The notes beneath the pieces were generated by a model. It did no database searches. It was not told where the DNA came from and saw only the letters and a program-made list of their open reading frames with translations. A stretch of DNA of 64,000 nt, from assembly GCF_036621415.1 (NCBI RefSeq), contig NZ_CP030942.1, positions 228,501-292,500 on the forward strand, written 5' to 3'. The position numbers and the translations under genes are program-made. Below, piece after piece: positions 34,697 to 45,890 of this stretch. Origin of the DNA: Nitratireductor thuwali (lineage in GTDB: Bacteria; Pseudomonadota; Alphaproteobacteria; Rhizobiales; Rhizobiaceae). Each line of letters starts with the position of its first letter. Position 1 is the first letter of the stretch.

Positions 34697-35665
34697 TCAT
34701 TTGCTTGCGCCCGCCATTTCCCGGAAGGCCAACGCTGCCTCCCTTGTGGCCGTGCGGGCTTCGGCCAGATCCAGGCTCATCTGCATGAAGCCGTGAACGA
34801 CGCCCCGGTGAATGCGCAGACGGTCGGCCCTGCCGAGGGCGGTCAGCCGCGCATGGAGGTTTTCGGTGTCGGATCGCAGAGGATCGATGCCGGCGGCGTT
34901 GAGATAAAGCGGCGGCAGCGCGGCCAGCGCCGCGTCGCCGGCACGCAGGGGCGCGATCAGCGGGTTGGCGCGGGCGGCGGGATCGGGAGCGTACCAGTTC
35001 CAGTAGCGCATCATCTTGCCGCGCGTCAGGCCCGGCCCGCAGGCGTGCTCCAGATGGGATTGCGAGCCGAAATCATCATCATAGACACCGTAGAACAAAA
35101 GACCCTGGTCCGGCGCGGGCCGGCTTTCCGACTGCTCGTGGAGCATCAGCGCCAGCGCCAGATTGGCGCCCGCGCTGTCGCCGGCGACGGCGATGGGGCC
35201 TTGCATCGGGCCGAGCGGCGACGTACCGGCCTTTACCCGCCGCCATACGGTCACGCAATCGGCAAGACCGGCGGGGAAAGGGTGCTCGGGCGCCAGGCGG
35301 TAGGAGATCGACAGGACCGGCACACCGGCTTCGACCGCCAGCAGCCGGGCGGCGCGCTCATGGGTGTCGATGCTGCAAAAGGCCCAGCCGCCGCCATGGA
35401 TGAAGAAGATCAGCCCCGACGCGGAGCGTGCGGGCGTGTAGAGCCGGCAGTCGATGACGCGGCCGTCCTCGATCGGGATCTGCAGATCGACGCAACGCTC
35501 GAGCGCGGGCAGGTCGCGGTTCCACCGGACATTGGCGGCTGCTGCCATGGCCCGGCCCTCGGCGGCCGGCATCAGGGTGGGGTCGCCCAGCCCGCCATCC
35601 TCGCGCACCAGCCTTTCGATAATGGCCTGCATCTCGGGCGAGGGGACGTTCGCGGGAGCGTCCAT
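34697..35665 (-). CDS. Alpha/beta hydrolase (hormone-sensitive-lipase-type esterase)
   Basis: The 322-residue protein has the HSL oxyanion motif HGGGWAF (about 90-96), the nucleophile elbow GDSAGAN (Ser about 164) and a C-terminal HGF for the catalytic His; an Asp in NAAGIDPLRSD completes the triad. It lacks a signal peptide, so it acts in the cytoplasm, probably removing an acyl group from the imported carbohydrate. It overlaps or abuts the GntR gene (1-bp overlap) and precedes the binding-protein gene. Confidence 0.9.
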   Translation of the reverse strand: MDAPANVPSPEMQAIIERLVREDGGLGDPTLMPAAEGRAMAAAANVRWNRDLPALERCVDLQIPIEDGRVIDCRLYTPARSASGLIFFIHGGGWAFCSIDTHERAARLLAVEAGVPVLSISYRLAPEHPFPAGLADCVTVWRRVKAGTSPLGPMQGPIAVAGDSAGANLALALMLHEQSESRPAPDQGLLFYGVYDDDFGSQSHLEHACGPGLTRGKMMRYWNWYAPDPAARANPLIAPLRAGDAALAALPPLYLNAAGIDPLRSDTENLHARLTALGRADRLRIHRGVVHGFMQMSLDLAEARTATREAALAFREMAGASK

Positions 35666-36390
35666 CAGCCGGGCACTCCGGGCTTGGCCACGATATGCGG
35701 TCCAAGGTCGACGATGGTCGTGATGTGGTGGGACAGCGCCTCCACGGCCCTGGTCGTATCGCCGCTGTCGAGCGCCTCGATGATGGCGAGGTGCCGGTCG
35801 GCCGTCTCGCGCAAGGCGCGATTGGGCTCGGAATTGAGGATCTTGTAGCGGTGGTTGTGGATGAGGCAGCGCCGCAGGATGGGCCGGATCGAAGGCAGGT
35901 CCGCAGCTTCGTAAAGCTGGAGGTGGAAGCTGCGGTCGTGGAGCGACAGAAGATACTCGTCGCCGTCGCCGGCAGCCGCCTGCATCGCCTCGATCTCGGC
36001 CGTCAGCTTGCGCTTCAGGCGCAGGTCGTAGCGCTCCATCACACGGGTCACGCCCCGGCATTCGATGTCGTGGCGCACGAGGATCAGTTCGCGCGCGTCG
36101 TCGCCCCGGCAGTCGGCAACATGGGTACCGCGGTGGGGCATGCGGTGGACGAGACCCTCTTCCTGCAATTGCAGGAGCGCCTCGCGGATGGTGCTCTGGC
36201 TGCAGGCGAAGCGCTGGGCCAGCTCCAGCTCGAGGATGGTTTCGTTGGGGGCGAGGTCGCCCAGCATGATGTCGCGCTGCAACTGCTCGAAGATGATTGC
36301 GCTGCGCCGGTTGGAGCGGGCGCCCGGCTTCTCCGAAAGCCGCCTCGCGCCGTCACCGGCAGCGTCGGGATCGAAATTTTCGAGCGCCAT
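35665..36390 (-). CDS. GntR family regulator, FCD subfamily
   Basis: The 241-residue protein has a winged HTH (about 28-95; ILELELAQRFACSQSTIREALLQLQEEGLV) and an FCD helical ligand domain (about 105-225). It is the first gene of the esterase/ABC/epimerase/oxidoreductase/kinase operon, and it is divergent from the ATPase gene of the same transporter. It probably controls both through the dyad at 36419-36437. Confidence 0.9.
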   Translation of the reverse strand: MALENFDPDAAGDGARRLSEKPGARSNRRSAIIFEQLQRDIMLGDLAPNETILELELAQRFACSQSTIREALLQLQEEGLVHRMPHRGTHVADCRGDDARELILVRHDIECRGVTRVMERYDLRLKRKLTAEIEAMQAAAGDGDEYLLSLHDRSFHLQLYEAADLPSIRPILRRCLIHNHRYKILNSEPNRALRETADRHLAIIEALDSGDTTRAVEALSHHITTIVDLGPHIVAKPGVPG

Positions 36391-36418
36391 GCGCTTCGCC
36401 CTTGCGTAACGTTATCGT

Positions 36419-36437
36419 TATCGATAATTAATCGATA
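36419..36437. promoter_or_regulatory. Inverted repeat, candidate operator of the divergent GntR/ABC units
   Basis: TATCGAT (36419-36425) and ATCGATA (36431-36437) flank AATTA in the 168-bp gap between the GntR gene and the ATPase gene. Just before it are AACGTT and two copies of GTTATCG. It is AT-rich against the local background, consistent with overlapping divergent promoters. Confidence 0.5.
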
Positions 36438-36558
36438 TTGCGGACGGGATGCAAGAGGTTTCCTGAAATTATCTGCCGCGAACGAAGAATGACCGGCTGC
36501 GGGGCAGCGATGGACCGAAGCGTGAGCCTTTGGCGAACGGACGGTCGGGAGGAGGCAC

Positions 36559-37638
36559 ATGGCGAGCGTCACGCTGGAAAAGATCGTCAAGGACTACGGC
36601 AAGTTTCGCGCCGTCCACGGGGTGGACCTTAATATCCGCGACGGCGAGTTCGTCGCCCTTGTCGGCCCGTCCGGCTGCGGCAAGAGCACGCTGTTACGCA
36701 TGGTGGCGGGCTTGGAGGAGATCTCGGGCGGGCGCATGCTGATCGGCGACAGGCTGGTCAACGAGGTGGAGCCGCGCGGCCGCGACGTGGCCATGGTGTT
36801 TCAGGATTATGCGCTCTACCCGCATATGTCGATTGCCGAGAATATCGGCTTCGGCCTGAGGATGCGCGGCGTGGCGAAGGGCGAGATCGAGCGCCTGGTG
36901 GCCGAGGCGGCGTCGATCCTCCAGATCGAGGACCTTTTAAGCCGCAAGCCGGGACAGCTTTCGGGCGGCCAGCGCCAGCGGGTGGCGATGGGACGCGCCA
37001 TCGTGCGCCGGCCCAAGGTTTTCCTGTTCGACGAACCGCTTTCCAACCTCGATGCCAAACTGCGCGTCGACATGCGCACCCAGATCAAGCGCCTGCACCA
37101 GATGCTGGCCACCACCACCATCTATGTGACCCACGACCAGGTGGAAGCGATGACGCTGGCCGACCGGGTCGTGATCCTGAAGGACGGCCGCATCATGCAG
37201 GCGGGCGCGCCGAACGAGGTCTATGCCAGGCCCAACAGCCGGTTCGTCGGCGAGTTCATCGGCTCGCCGCAGATGAACATGCTTGCCGCCCGCGTCGACC
37301 GCGCCGGACGGAGCCCCGCCATCCGCTACGGTGCGTTCAACGTGCCGCTCAGCGACGTCGAGGCCGCGGACGGAGCCGAGGTGGTGCTGGGTTTCAGGCC
37401 GGAGCATCTGCAGGTCTGCGCACCCGAACGGGCAAGCTTTGCCGCGGTGGTGGACGTGTTCGAGCCGCTCGGCTCCGATACGCTTGCCGTGTGCATGCTG
37501 GAGGGAGCCGAGATCACCGCGCGGCTGGATCCCGAGCTGCCGCTGGAAAAGGGCGGGACGCTGCATTTTTCCGTGGACCCGGCGCGGATACATCTTTTCG
37601 ATGCGCAGAATGGTGCGAGGCTGGCTTTTCAGGCTTGA
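36559..37638 (+). CDS. CUT1 ABC sugar transporter ATP-binding protein (UgpC/MsmK-type)
   Basis: A 359-residue ATPase: Walker [10 protein letters not shown] (about 36-44), Q-loop in FQDYALYP, signature LSGGQRQR (about 134-141), Walker [11 protein letters not shown], switch His in VTHDQ, and a C-terminal TOBE domain. It starts at ATG 36559 preceded by GGAGG. It energises the transporter encoded on the opposite strand; none of the minus-strand genes encodes an ATPase, so the pair shares the intergenic control region. Confidence 0.93.
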   Translation: MASVTLEKIVKDYGKFRAVHGVDLNIRDGEFVALVGPSGCGKSTLLRMVAGLEEISGGRMLIGDRLVNEVEPRGRDVAMVFQDYALYPHMSIAENIGFGLRMRGVAKGEIERLVAEAASILQIEDLLSRKPGQLSGGQRQRVAMGRAIVRRPKVFLFDEPLSNLDAKLRVDMRTQIKRLHQMLATTTIYVTHDQVEAMTLADRVVILKDGRIMQAGAPNEVYARPNSRFVGEFIGSPQMNMLAARVDRAGRSPAIRYGAFNVPLSDVEAADGAEVVLGFRPEHLQVCAPERASFAAVVDVFEPLGSDTLAVCMLEGAEITARLDPELPLEKGGTLHFSVDPARIHLFDAQNGARLAFQA

Positions 37639-37644
37639 GCGCCG

Positions 37645-38643
37645 CTATGCGGCCAGGCGCAGATCCTGCATTATTTCGGCGGCAAGCGTGAAGGATTTCA
37701 CCCGGGCCGCATGATCGTGGATCTGGCCGGTGAGGATCAGCTCGTCGGGCCGGTGGCGCTCGACGAAACCCTGCAGGGCCTTCCGCACCGTTTCCGGCGC
37801 GCCGGCGGCGGTGCAGGCGAGCGCCTGGTCGACCATGGCGCGGACCGCCGGGTCCAGATGGGCGTCAATGTCGTGCACCGGGCGGGGCAAGGGCCCCGGC
37901 TTGCCGGTGCGTAGATTGGCGAAGGCCTGCTGCATGGAGGTCTTCAGGAAAAGGCCTTCCTCGTCGGTGTCGGCGGCGAAGACGTTTAGCGCCATCATGA
38001 AATGGGGCTTGTCGAGCTGCGCCGAGGGCCGGAAGGTTTCGCGGTAGACGGCGACCGCCTGTTCGAGCGCGGCCGGCGCGAAATGCGAGGCGAAGGCGTA
38101 GGGCAGGCCCAGATGCGCGGCAAGCTGCGCGCCGTAGAGGCTGGACCCCAGAATCCATACCGGGACATAGGTGCCGATGCCGGGAATGGCGCGCACCTTC
38201 TGGCCGGGCTCGCCGTCGCCCAGATACGCCATCAGCTCCATCACGTCCTGCGGGAAGCCATCGCCATTTTCCAGGCTGCGCCGAAGCGCCCGCGTCGTCG
38301 GCATGTCCGTTCCCGGCGCGCGGCCAAGGCCGAGATCGATGCGCCCGGGATAGAGTGTGGCGAGCGTGCCGAACTGCTCGGCGATGACGAGCGGTGCGTG
38401 ATTGGGCAGCATCACCCCGCCCGCGCCGACACGGATGCGCCTGGTCACGGCCGCCACCTGCCCGATCAGCACGGCGGTGGCCGCGCTGGCGATACCCGGC
38501 ATGTTGTGATGCTCAGCCAGCCAGTAGCGCGTGTAGCCGGCAGCTTCCGCCTTGCCTGCTAGATCCAGCGTGTTGGCGAGCGCGTCGGCAACCGAAGCGC
38601 CTTCGGGAACGGGGGCAAGGTCGAGGACGGAGAACGGGATCAT
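37645..38643 (-). CDS. Luciferase-like (LLM class) flavin monooxygenase, MsnO8 family
   Basis: A 332-residue TIM-barrel flavoprotein of the bacterial-luciferase superfamily. Visible features are the N-terminal [12 protein letters not shown], the WLAEHHN motif (about 40-46, typical of the F420/FMN site) and [13 protein letters not shown]. Such enzymes oxidise with FMNH2 and oxygen, for example in alkane sulfonate or heterocycle breakdown; the substrate is not evident. It converges with the ATPase gene, ending 6 bp from its stop, and stands alone. Start: ATG 38643. Confidence 0.85.
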   Translation of the reverse strand: MIPFSVLDLAPVPEGASVADALANTLDLAGKAEAAGYTRYWLAEHHNMPGIASAATAVLIGQVAAVTRRIRVGAGGVMLPNHAPLVIAEQFGTLATLYPGRIDLGLGRAPGTDMPTTRALRRSLENGDGFPQDVMELMAYLGDGEPGQKVRAIPGIGTYVPVWILGSSLYGAQLAAHLGLPYAFASHFAPAALEQAVAVYRETFRPSAQLDKPHFMMALNVFAADTDEEGLFLKTSMQQAFANLRTGKPGPLPRPVHDIDAHLDPAVRAMVDQALACTAAGAPETVRKALQGFVERHRPDELILTGQIHDHAARVKSFTLAAEIMQDLRLAA

Positions 38644-38731
38644 GGGTGGGCTCCCTGTTGCCTGATCGGCATATATGGACATTCGCGCCGCCAGGTGAAA
38701 GAGCTGCCGGCACGCCGGCCTCGACGATCCT

Positions 38732-39484
38732 TCACGAGCCGGAGCCGCGTTCCCCCGTACCGGTGAAAAGCTGGATCACCGCATCCTGCGCCACGGCGAT
38801 GTGATATCTGAGCGCCGCCAGCAGCCGGTCGCGGCTGCCTTCCTTCAATGCTTCCACAATCGGCTCGTGGGTGGCGGCCAGGCGGTGGGGGTCGTCGTAG
38901 AGCTTGCCGATGAGCGTGATGCCGCAGCGCATTTCGGTGGCCAGCTCGTCATAGACCTTGAGCAGCCTTCTGTTGCCGCTCGCCTGGCAGAGCATGCGGT
39001 GGAAGGTGAAGTCCTCGAAGATCTGCTGCTCGAAGGAGCCCTGGTCGGCGAGCGTGTACATCTTCTCGATCTGGCGCTGCAGGCCGGCGATGTCGGCGGG
39101 GCCAATGCGGTCGATGGCGATGGAGGCGGCGTGGAGCTCCAGGCCGATCCGCAGCTCGTATATGTCGCGCAGATCCTCGGCCTTGAGCGTGCGCACGAAA
39201 AAGCCGCGGCGCGGGCTGGAGACGACGAGGCCCTGGCTTTCCAGAAGGCGGGCGGCCTCGCGGATCGGAGCGCGGCTGGTGCCGAACTCGCGGGACAGCT
39301 GCAGCTCCGTCAGGCGGGCGCCGGGCTTGAGCCGGCCGGTCACGATGGCTTCGGTTATCTGGCGCGCGATCTGGGTGACGAGATCGGTGGCCGTGACAGC
39401 GGAGAAAAGCCGCGCGTCGCCGGGGCCGCCGGTTCGGTCCGCACCTTGCCGGTCCCTGTCTTGATCGCCGGGTCTGTCGTCCAT
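38732..39484 (-). CDS. GntR family regulator, FCD subfamily
   Basis: This 250-residue protein has a 30-residue basic/acidic leader, a winged HTH (about 35-105; [30 protein letters not shown]) and an FCD ligand domain. It is divergent from the aldolase/ABC/deacylase run that begins at 39737 and is its likely controller through the palindrome at 39596-39607. Ligand unknown; FCD domains typically bind carboxylates. Confidence 0.9.
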   Translation of the reverse strand: MDDRPGDQDRDRQGADRTGGPGDARLFSAVTATDLVTQIARQITEAIVTGRLKPGARLTELQLSREFGTSRAPIREAARLLESQGLVVSSPRRGFFVRTLKAEDLRDIYELRIGLELHAASIAIDRIGPADIAGLQRQIEKMYTLADQGSFEQQIFEDFTFHRMLCQASGNRRLLKVYDELATEMRCGITLIGKLYDDPHRLAATHEPIVEALKEGSRDRLLAALRYHIAVAQDAVIQLFTGTGERGSGS

Positions 39485-39595
39485 CGGCCTCGTTCCCGTT
39501 CATGCCCTCGGTCTGCTTTCGGCGGACCTTCCCAAATTGCAGGACTCCGCGCCGCTGGCGCGAGGACCTTGGCGAGTATTTCTGAATTTTTGCCG

Positions 39596-39607
39596 ATTGT
39601 CGACAAT
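39596..39607. promoter_or_regulatory. Perfect 12-bp palindrome, candidate GntR operator
   Basis: ATTGTCGACAAT is an exact dyad of the TTGTnnACAA kind expected for FCD-type GntR proteins. It is followed directly by TTGACA (39607-39612), a possible -35 of the rightward promoter. It lies in the 252-bp gap between the regulator and the aldolase gene. Confidence 0.62.
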
Positions 39608-39736
39608 TGACATGATGGAGCCGCTGTGGTTGCCTGACTGCTCTTGGCGGGTTCGCCGCGCCGGATGGCCTTGGTCCTGGCATCGAGGGCTCGGAAGCGC
39701 TTGCGCTTTCCGGCGTTCCACCAGAAGGGGGATTAG

Positions 39737-40534
39737 ATGACCGCGCACAGCCGACTTGCGGATACGCAGAAGCGCTCCGGCAACGATAACGAGATCCAGC
39801 CGCGCGAGCGCATCGAGCTTACGGCCGCCTATAGGCTGATCGCGCATTATCACCTTGACGACAGCATATTCACCCACATCTCCAGCCGCGCGCCGCGCGA
39901 GGAAGGCGAGCATGCCTTCCTCATCAACCCGTTCGGCCTGCGCTTCGACGAGGTGACGGCATCGAGCCTGGTGACCGTCGACATCAACGGCGACATCCTG
40001 CGCGACGACCATGGCGCGGGCATCAACAAGGCCGGCTTCACCATTCACAGCGCCGTCCACGCCGCGCGGCCGGATGTGCACTGTGTGCTGCACACGCATA
40101 CGGTGGCCGGCGTCGCCATCTCCTCGATGGAGGAAGGAATCTTGCCGCTGAATCAGTGGTCGCTGCAGTTCCACAAACGTGTCGCCTTCCACGACTATGA
40201 AGGCATCGCGCTGGACCTCGGCGAACGCGAGCGCCTGGTGGCCGATCTCGGCGACCGCAATGTGATGATCCTGCGCAATCACGGGCTGCTCACCTGCGGA
40301 CGCACGGTGGGCGAGGCCTTCGCGCTGATGTTCAACATGGAGCGCGCCTGCCGGGCGCAGCTTGCCATCATGTCGTCCGGCGGCACGCCGCGACTGATCG
40401 ACGAGGCCCTGGCGGAAAAGACCGCCCGCCAATACGAGGGCTGGGACAAGCACCAGACCGGCAACAAGCCGGACCCGCAGTGGGACGCTTTCCAGCGCCT
40501 CGCCATCAAGCACTATCCGGACCTCGTGGATTGA
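39737..40534 (+). CDS. Class II aldolase/adducin family protein
   Basis: A 265-residue protein of the fuculose-aldolase/adducin fold, with zinc-type histidines H119 and H121 in LHTHTVAG and a third in LRNHGLL (about 180). The KAGFTIHSAVH segment lacks the catalytic Glu of true L-fuculose-phosphate aldolase, as is usual in the adducin-like branch, so the reaction is uncertain. First gene of the GntR-linked operon. Confidence 0.86.
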   Translation: MTAHSRLADTQKRSGNDNEIQPRERIELTAAYRLIAHYHLDDSIFTHISSRAPREEGEHAFLINPFGLRFDEVTASSLVTVDINGDILRDDHGAGINKAGFTIHSAVHAARPDVHCVLHTHTVAGVAISSMEEGILPLNQWSLQFHKRVAFHDYEGIALDLGERERLVADLGDRNVMILRNHGLLTCGRTVGEAFALMFNMERACRAQLAIMSSGGTPRLIDEALAEKTARQYEGWDKHQTGNKPDPQWDAFQRLAIKHYPDLVD

Positions 40535-40635
40535 TAAGGGTGATCTGACGGGGCAGACGGACAAGCAAAGCCAATCGGACCGGCGAAGAAGAGGCAATCA
40601 GCCCGCCACGCCGGCAAAAAAGGGGAACGACAGCC

Positions 40636-42183
40636 ATGCTGAAAAGACTGACGACACTCGCGGCGGCCCTCCTGGTCTCCACCGCTCTTCACGCCGAGCC
40701 GGTTTCCGGCGGGCGCGCCAATGTGGTGATCCAGCCAGAACCGCCGAGCCTGATGGTCGGTCTGGTGCAGAACGGGCCGACCCAGATGGTGGCCGGCAAC
40801 ATCTATGAGGGCCTGCTGCGCTACGACACCGATCTGGAGCCGATGCCGCAGCTCGCAAAATCGTGGGAGGTCTCCGAGGACGGGCTGACCTACACGTTCA
40901 AGCTGCACGACAATGTGAAGTGGCACGACGGCGAGCCCTTCACGTCGGCCGATGTCGTCTTCTCCGCGGACAAGTTCCTGCGGGAGACCCATGCGCGCCT
41001 GCGCACCTCGCTCGAACATGTGGAATCGATCACCGCGCCGGACGAGGCGACCGTCGTCTTCAAGCTCAAGCAACCCTTCGGCCCCTTCATGGGCATCTTC
41101 GAGGTCGGCACCATGCCGATGATCCCGAAGCACATCTATGAAGGCACGGACTACGAGAACAACCCCGCCAACAACACGCCGATCGGCACCGGTCCGTTCA
41201 AGTTCGAGGAATGGGTAAAGGGCTCGCATATCCGTCTCGTCAGGAACGAGGACTATTATGAGAAGGGCCTGCCCTATCTCGACGAGATCTACTGGCATGT
41301 GATCCCGGATGCCGCCTCCCGCGCGGTGGCCTATGAGACGGGCGTGGTCGACATCCTGCCGGGCGGTTCGGTGGAGAATTTCGACGTCCAGCGCATCGCC
41401 GCGATGGACAATACCTGCATCACCGACAAGGGCTGGGAGTATTTCGGTCCCCATTCGTGGATGTGGCTGAACAACCGCGAAGGTCCGACCGCCGACAAGC
41501 GTTTCCGGCAGGCGGTGATGTATGCGATGGACCGCGAGTTCGCCAAAAGCGCCTTGTGGAACGATCTTGGCAAGATCGCCCACAGCCCGGTTTCGTCTTC
41601 CACGCGGTTCTTCACCGACGACGTGAACAAATACGATCACGACCCGGAAAAGGCGAAGGCGCTTCTGGACGAGATGGGCTATGACGGTGAAACCGTGCGC
41701 CTTCTGCCGTTGCCCTATGGCGAGACCTGGCAGCGCTGGGCCGAGGCGGTGAAGCAGAATCTCGGCGAGGTGGGCATCAATGTCGAGATCGTCGCCACGG
41801 ATGTGGCCGGCTGGAACCAGAAGCTGGCCGAGTGGGACTACGACATGGCCTTCACCTATCTCTACCAGTATGGCGACCCGGCGTTGGGCGTGGCCCGCAA
41901 CTACATCTCCAGCAACATCGCCAAGGGATCGCAGTGGAACAATGTCGAAGGCTATGAAAACCCGAAGGTCGACGAACTGTTCGCGCAGGCCGCGGTCGCC
42001 GTGACCAAGGAGGAGCGCCAGCAGCTCTATACGGAAGTCCAGCAGATACTGACGGAGGACGTTCCGGTCGCCTGGCTTCTGGAACTCGGCTTCCCGACCA
42101 TCTACCGCTGCAACGTCAAGGATCTGGTGACCACGGCCATCGGCGTCAATGACGGGTTCAAGGACGCTTACATCGAAGAGTGA
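40636..42183 (+). CDS. Dipeptide/oligopeptide-type ABC transporter, periplasmic binding protein (family 5)
   Basis: The 515-residue protein has a signal peptide (residues 1-20, cut near LHA-E) and the large three-lobed family 5 fold: early motif GNIYEGLLRYDTDLEPMPQLAKSWEV, then LHDNVKWHDGEPFTSADVVFS, then TGPFKFEEW. Family 5 proteins bind peptides, opines, nickel chelates or oligosaccharides. It comes 101 bp after the aldolase gene and before dppB/dppC-like permeases. Confidence 0.92.
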   Translation: MLKRLTTLAAALLVSTALHAEPVSGGRANVVIQPEPPSLMVGLVQNGPTQMVAGNIYEGLLRYDTDLEPMPQLAKSWEVSEDGLTYTFKLHDNVKWHDGEPFTSADVVFSADKFLRETHARLRTSLEHVESITAPDEATVVFKLKQPFGPFMGIFEVGTMPMIPKHIYEGTDYENNPANNTPIGTGPFKFEEWVKGSHIRLVRNEDYYEKGLPYLDEIYWHVIPDAASRAVAYETGVVDILPGGSVENFDVQRIAAMDNTCITDKGWEYFGPHSWMWLNNREGPTADKRFRQAVMYAMDREFAKSALWNDLGKIAHSPVSSSTRFFTDDVNKYDHDPEKAKALLDEMGYDGETVRLLPLPYGETWQRWAEAVKQNLGEVGINVEIVATDVAGWNQKLAEWDYDMAFTYLYQYGDPALGVARNYISSNIAKGSQWNNVEGYENPKVDELFAQAAVAVTKEERQQLYTEVQQILTEDVPVAWLLELGFPTIYRCNVKDLVTTAIGVNDGFKDAYIEE

Positions 42184-42217
42184 GATCGCGGATCTGTTTG
42201 CGTTTGCGCCCTTCGCG

Positions 42218-42372
42218 CCCCCCTCTGTCCTGCCGGACATCTCCCCCTCAAGGGGGGAGATCAGCCTTCATAGCTGTTGCGCTTTTCCTGCAGCGGTTGG
42301 AGAGCGGCGAAGCCAGTCGTGACAGCTAATCTCCCCCCTTGAGGGGGAGATGCCTGGCAAGGCAGAGGGGGG
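42218..42372. repeat. Large inverted-repeat element between binding protein and permease genes
   Basis: A left arm (42218-42261, CCCCCCTCTGTCCTGCCGGA then a CTCCCCCTCAAGGGGGGAG hairpin) and a right arm (about 42328-42372) are inverted copies, so the whole 155 bp can fold into a cruciform. Each arm is itself a hairpin. The same structure, with shared internal sequence GGCGAAGCCA...CGACAGC, recurs at 45891-46038. Confidence 0.85.
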
Positions 42373-42427
42373 TGAACAGGCGCATACCGTCGACGTTAGC
42401 CACCAGTGAGGCTCGAGCCAGTAACCC

Positions 42428-43396
42428 ATGCTACGCTTTATCCTGATGCGACTGGGCAAGGCGGCGATCATCCTGATCGCCATCCTGATCCTGAACTTCT
42501 TCCTCATCCACGCCGCGCCCGGCGACCCGGCCGCCGTGATGGCGGGGGAGGCGGGCGCGGCCGACGAGAAATTCATCGCCGATCTGCGCGCGCGGTTCGG
42601 CCTGGACAAGCCGCTCCTCACCCAGCTCGGCATCTATCTCGGCGGCGTGCTGCAGTTCGACCTCGGCTTTTCCTACCGGCAGCAGATGCCGGTGGCCGAT
42701 CTCATCTTCTCGCGCCTGCCGGCCACGCTGCTTCTGACCATGACGGCGTTCGTCATTTCATTGCTGCTTGGGACATTGGCCGGCGTGCTGGCCTCGGCGC
42801 GGGTCGGCAAATGGTCCGACACGCTGATCTCCACCCTGGCGCTGCTGTTTTACGCCACGCCGCTGTTCTGGGCGGCATTGATGGCGGTTCTTCTGTTTTC
42901 CGTCACGCTCAACTGGCTGCCGGGCTTCGGCTATGAGACGGTGGGGGCAAATTATACCGGCTTCAGGCGCGTTCTCGACATCGGCCAGCATCTCATCCTG
43001 CCGGCGACCACGCTCGGCCTGTTCTTCATGGCCGTCTACATGCGCATGACGCGCGCCTCCATGCTGGAGGTGAGCCAGCTCGACTTCGTCAAGACGGCGC
43101 GCGCCAAGGGGCTGCGGTCAGGCATCATCCAGCGCCGCCACATTTTCCGCAACGCGATGCTGCCGGTCGTCACCCTGGCCGGCCTGCAGGCGGGGCAATT
43201 GGTGGGCGGGGCGGTGCTCACCGAAACGGTGTTCGCCTGGCCGGGCATCGGGCGGCTGATGTTCGAGGCGCTGGCGCAGCGCGATTACAACGTGCTGCTC
43301 GGCGTGTTTTTCGTCTCGTCGGCCATGGTGCTCCTCTTCAACCTCATCACGGACGTCCTGTACCGGTTCGTCGATCCCAGAATACGGGTGGGCTGA
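42428..43396 (+). CDS. Dipeptide-type ABC transporter permease (DppB-like)
   Basis: A 322-residue membrane protein with six predicted helices and an N-terminal LRFILMRLGKAAIILIAI segment typical of DppB-type subunits. The C-terminal EAA-like loop reads DFVKTARAKGLRSGIIQRRHIFRNAMLP. It ends 1 bp before the second permease gene, so the two are co-translated. Confidence 0.92.
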   Translation: MLRFILMRLGKAAIILIAILILNFFLIHAAPGDPAAVMAGEAGAADEKFIADLRARFGLDKPLLTQLGIYLGGVLQFDLGFSYRQQMPVADLIFSRLPATLLLTMTAFVISLLLGTLAGVLASARVGKWSDTLISTLALLFYATPLFWAALMAVLLFSVTLNWLPGFGYETVGANYTGFRRVLDIGQHLILPATTLGLFFMAVYMRMTRASMLEVSQLDFVKTARAKGLRSGIIQRRHIFRNAMLPVVTLAGLQAGQLVGGAVLTETVFAWPGIGRLMFEALAQRDYNVLLGVFFVSSAMVLLFNLITDVLYRFVDPRIRVG

Positions 43397-43397
43397 C

Positions 43398-44237
43398 ATG
43401 GCCGATTTCTGGAAACGCTTTTCCCGCAATCGCGGCGCCGTCATCGGGGTGGTGATCCTGGTCATCGTGCTTGTGGTGGCCATCCTGGCGCCGGTGCTCT
43501 TTCAGCAATCGCCCTGGCGCATGGTCCAGCGGCCGTTCCTGGCGCCCTTCGACATGCCATCCCATCCGCTCGGTACCGACGCGCTGGGCCGGGACGTTCT
43601 GACGGGGCTGGCCTATGGCGCCCAGGTTTCGCTGCTGGTGGGGCTGGTCTCGACCGGGGCAGCGCTGCTGATCGGCATCCCGGTCGGTGCGCTGGCCGGC
43701 TATTTCGGCGGCTGGGCGGACGATGCGCTGATGCGTTTCACCGAGTTCTTTCAGACGGTGCCGAGCTTCGCGCTGGCCATCGTGCTGGTGGCGATCTTCC
43801 AGCCCAGCATCTATTCCATCGTCGCGGCCATCGCCATCGTAAGCTGGCCGCCGGTGGCCCGTCTGGTGCGCGGCGAGGTGCTGTCGCTGCGCTCCCGCGA
43901 ATATGTGGAGGCGGCGATCCTTTCGGGGCAGACCAGCGGCACGATCATCCTGCGGCAGGTGCTGCCCAACACGATCTCGCCGATCATCGTCCTGGCATCG
44001 CTGATGGTGGCGACGGCGATCCTGCTGGAATCCTCGCTTTCCTTTCTCGGGCTGGGCGACCCCAATCTGATGTCGTGGGGATACATGATCGGGGCGGCGC
44101 GCACCGTCATCAGGCAGGCCTGGTGGCTCTCCTTCTTTCCCGGCGTCGCCATCCTGCTCACCGTCCTGGCGCTCAACCTGATCGGCGAAGGCCTCAACGA
44201 TGCGCTCAACCCGCGCCTGGCGCGAAAGGGGAAATAG
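43398..44237 (+). CDS. Dipeptide-type ABC transporter permease (DppC-like)
   Basis: A 279-residue membrane protein with the DppC N-terminal cytoplasmic tail and helix (WKRFSRNRGAVIGVVIL), a GTDALGRDVLTGLAYG motif characteristic of this subunit and an EAA loop near 170-195 (YVEAAILSGQTSGTIILRQVLPN). Two bases separate it from the ATPase gene. Confidence 0.92.
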   Translation: MADFWKRFSRNRGAVIGVVILVIVLVVAILAPVLFQQSPWRMVQRPFLAPFDMPSHPLGTDALGRDVLTGLAYGAQVSLLVGLVSTGAALLIGIPVGALAGYFGGWADDALMRFTEFFQTVPSFALAIVLVAIFQPSIYSIVAAIAIVSWPPVARLVRGEVLSLRSREYVEAAILSGQTSGTIILRQVLPNTISPIIVLASLMVATAILLESSLSFLGLGDPNLMSWGYMIGAARTVIRQAWWLSFFPGVAILLTVLALNLIGEGLNDALNPRLARKGK

Positions 44238-44239
44238 CG

Positions 44240-45862
<1,623 letters not shown>

Positions 45863-45890
45863 GGGTGATTTTCGGTGGCGCCAAGCCATC

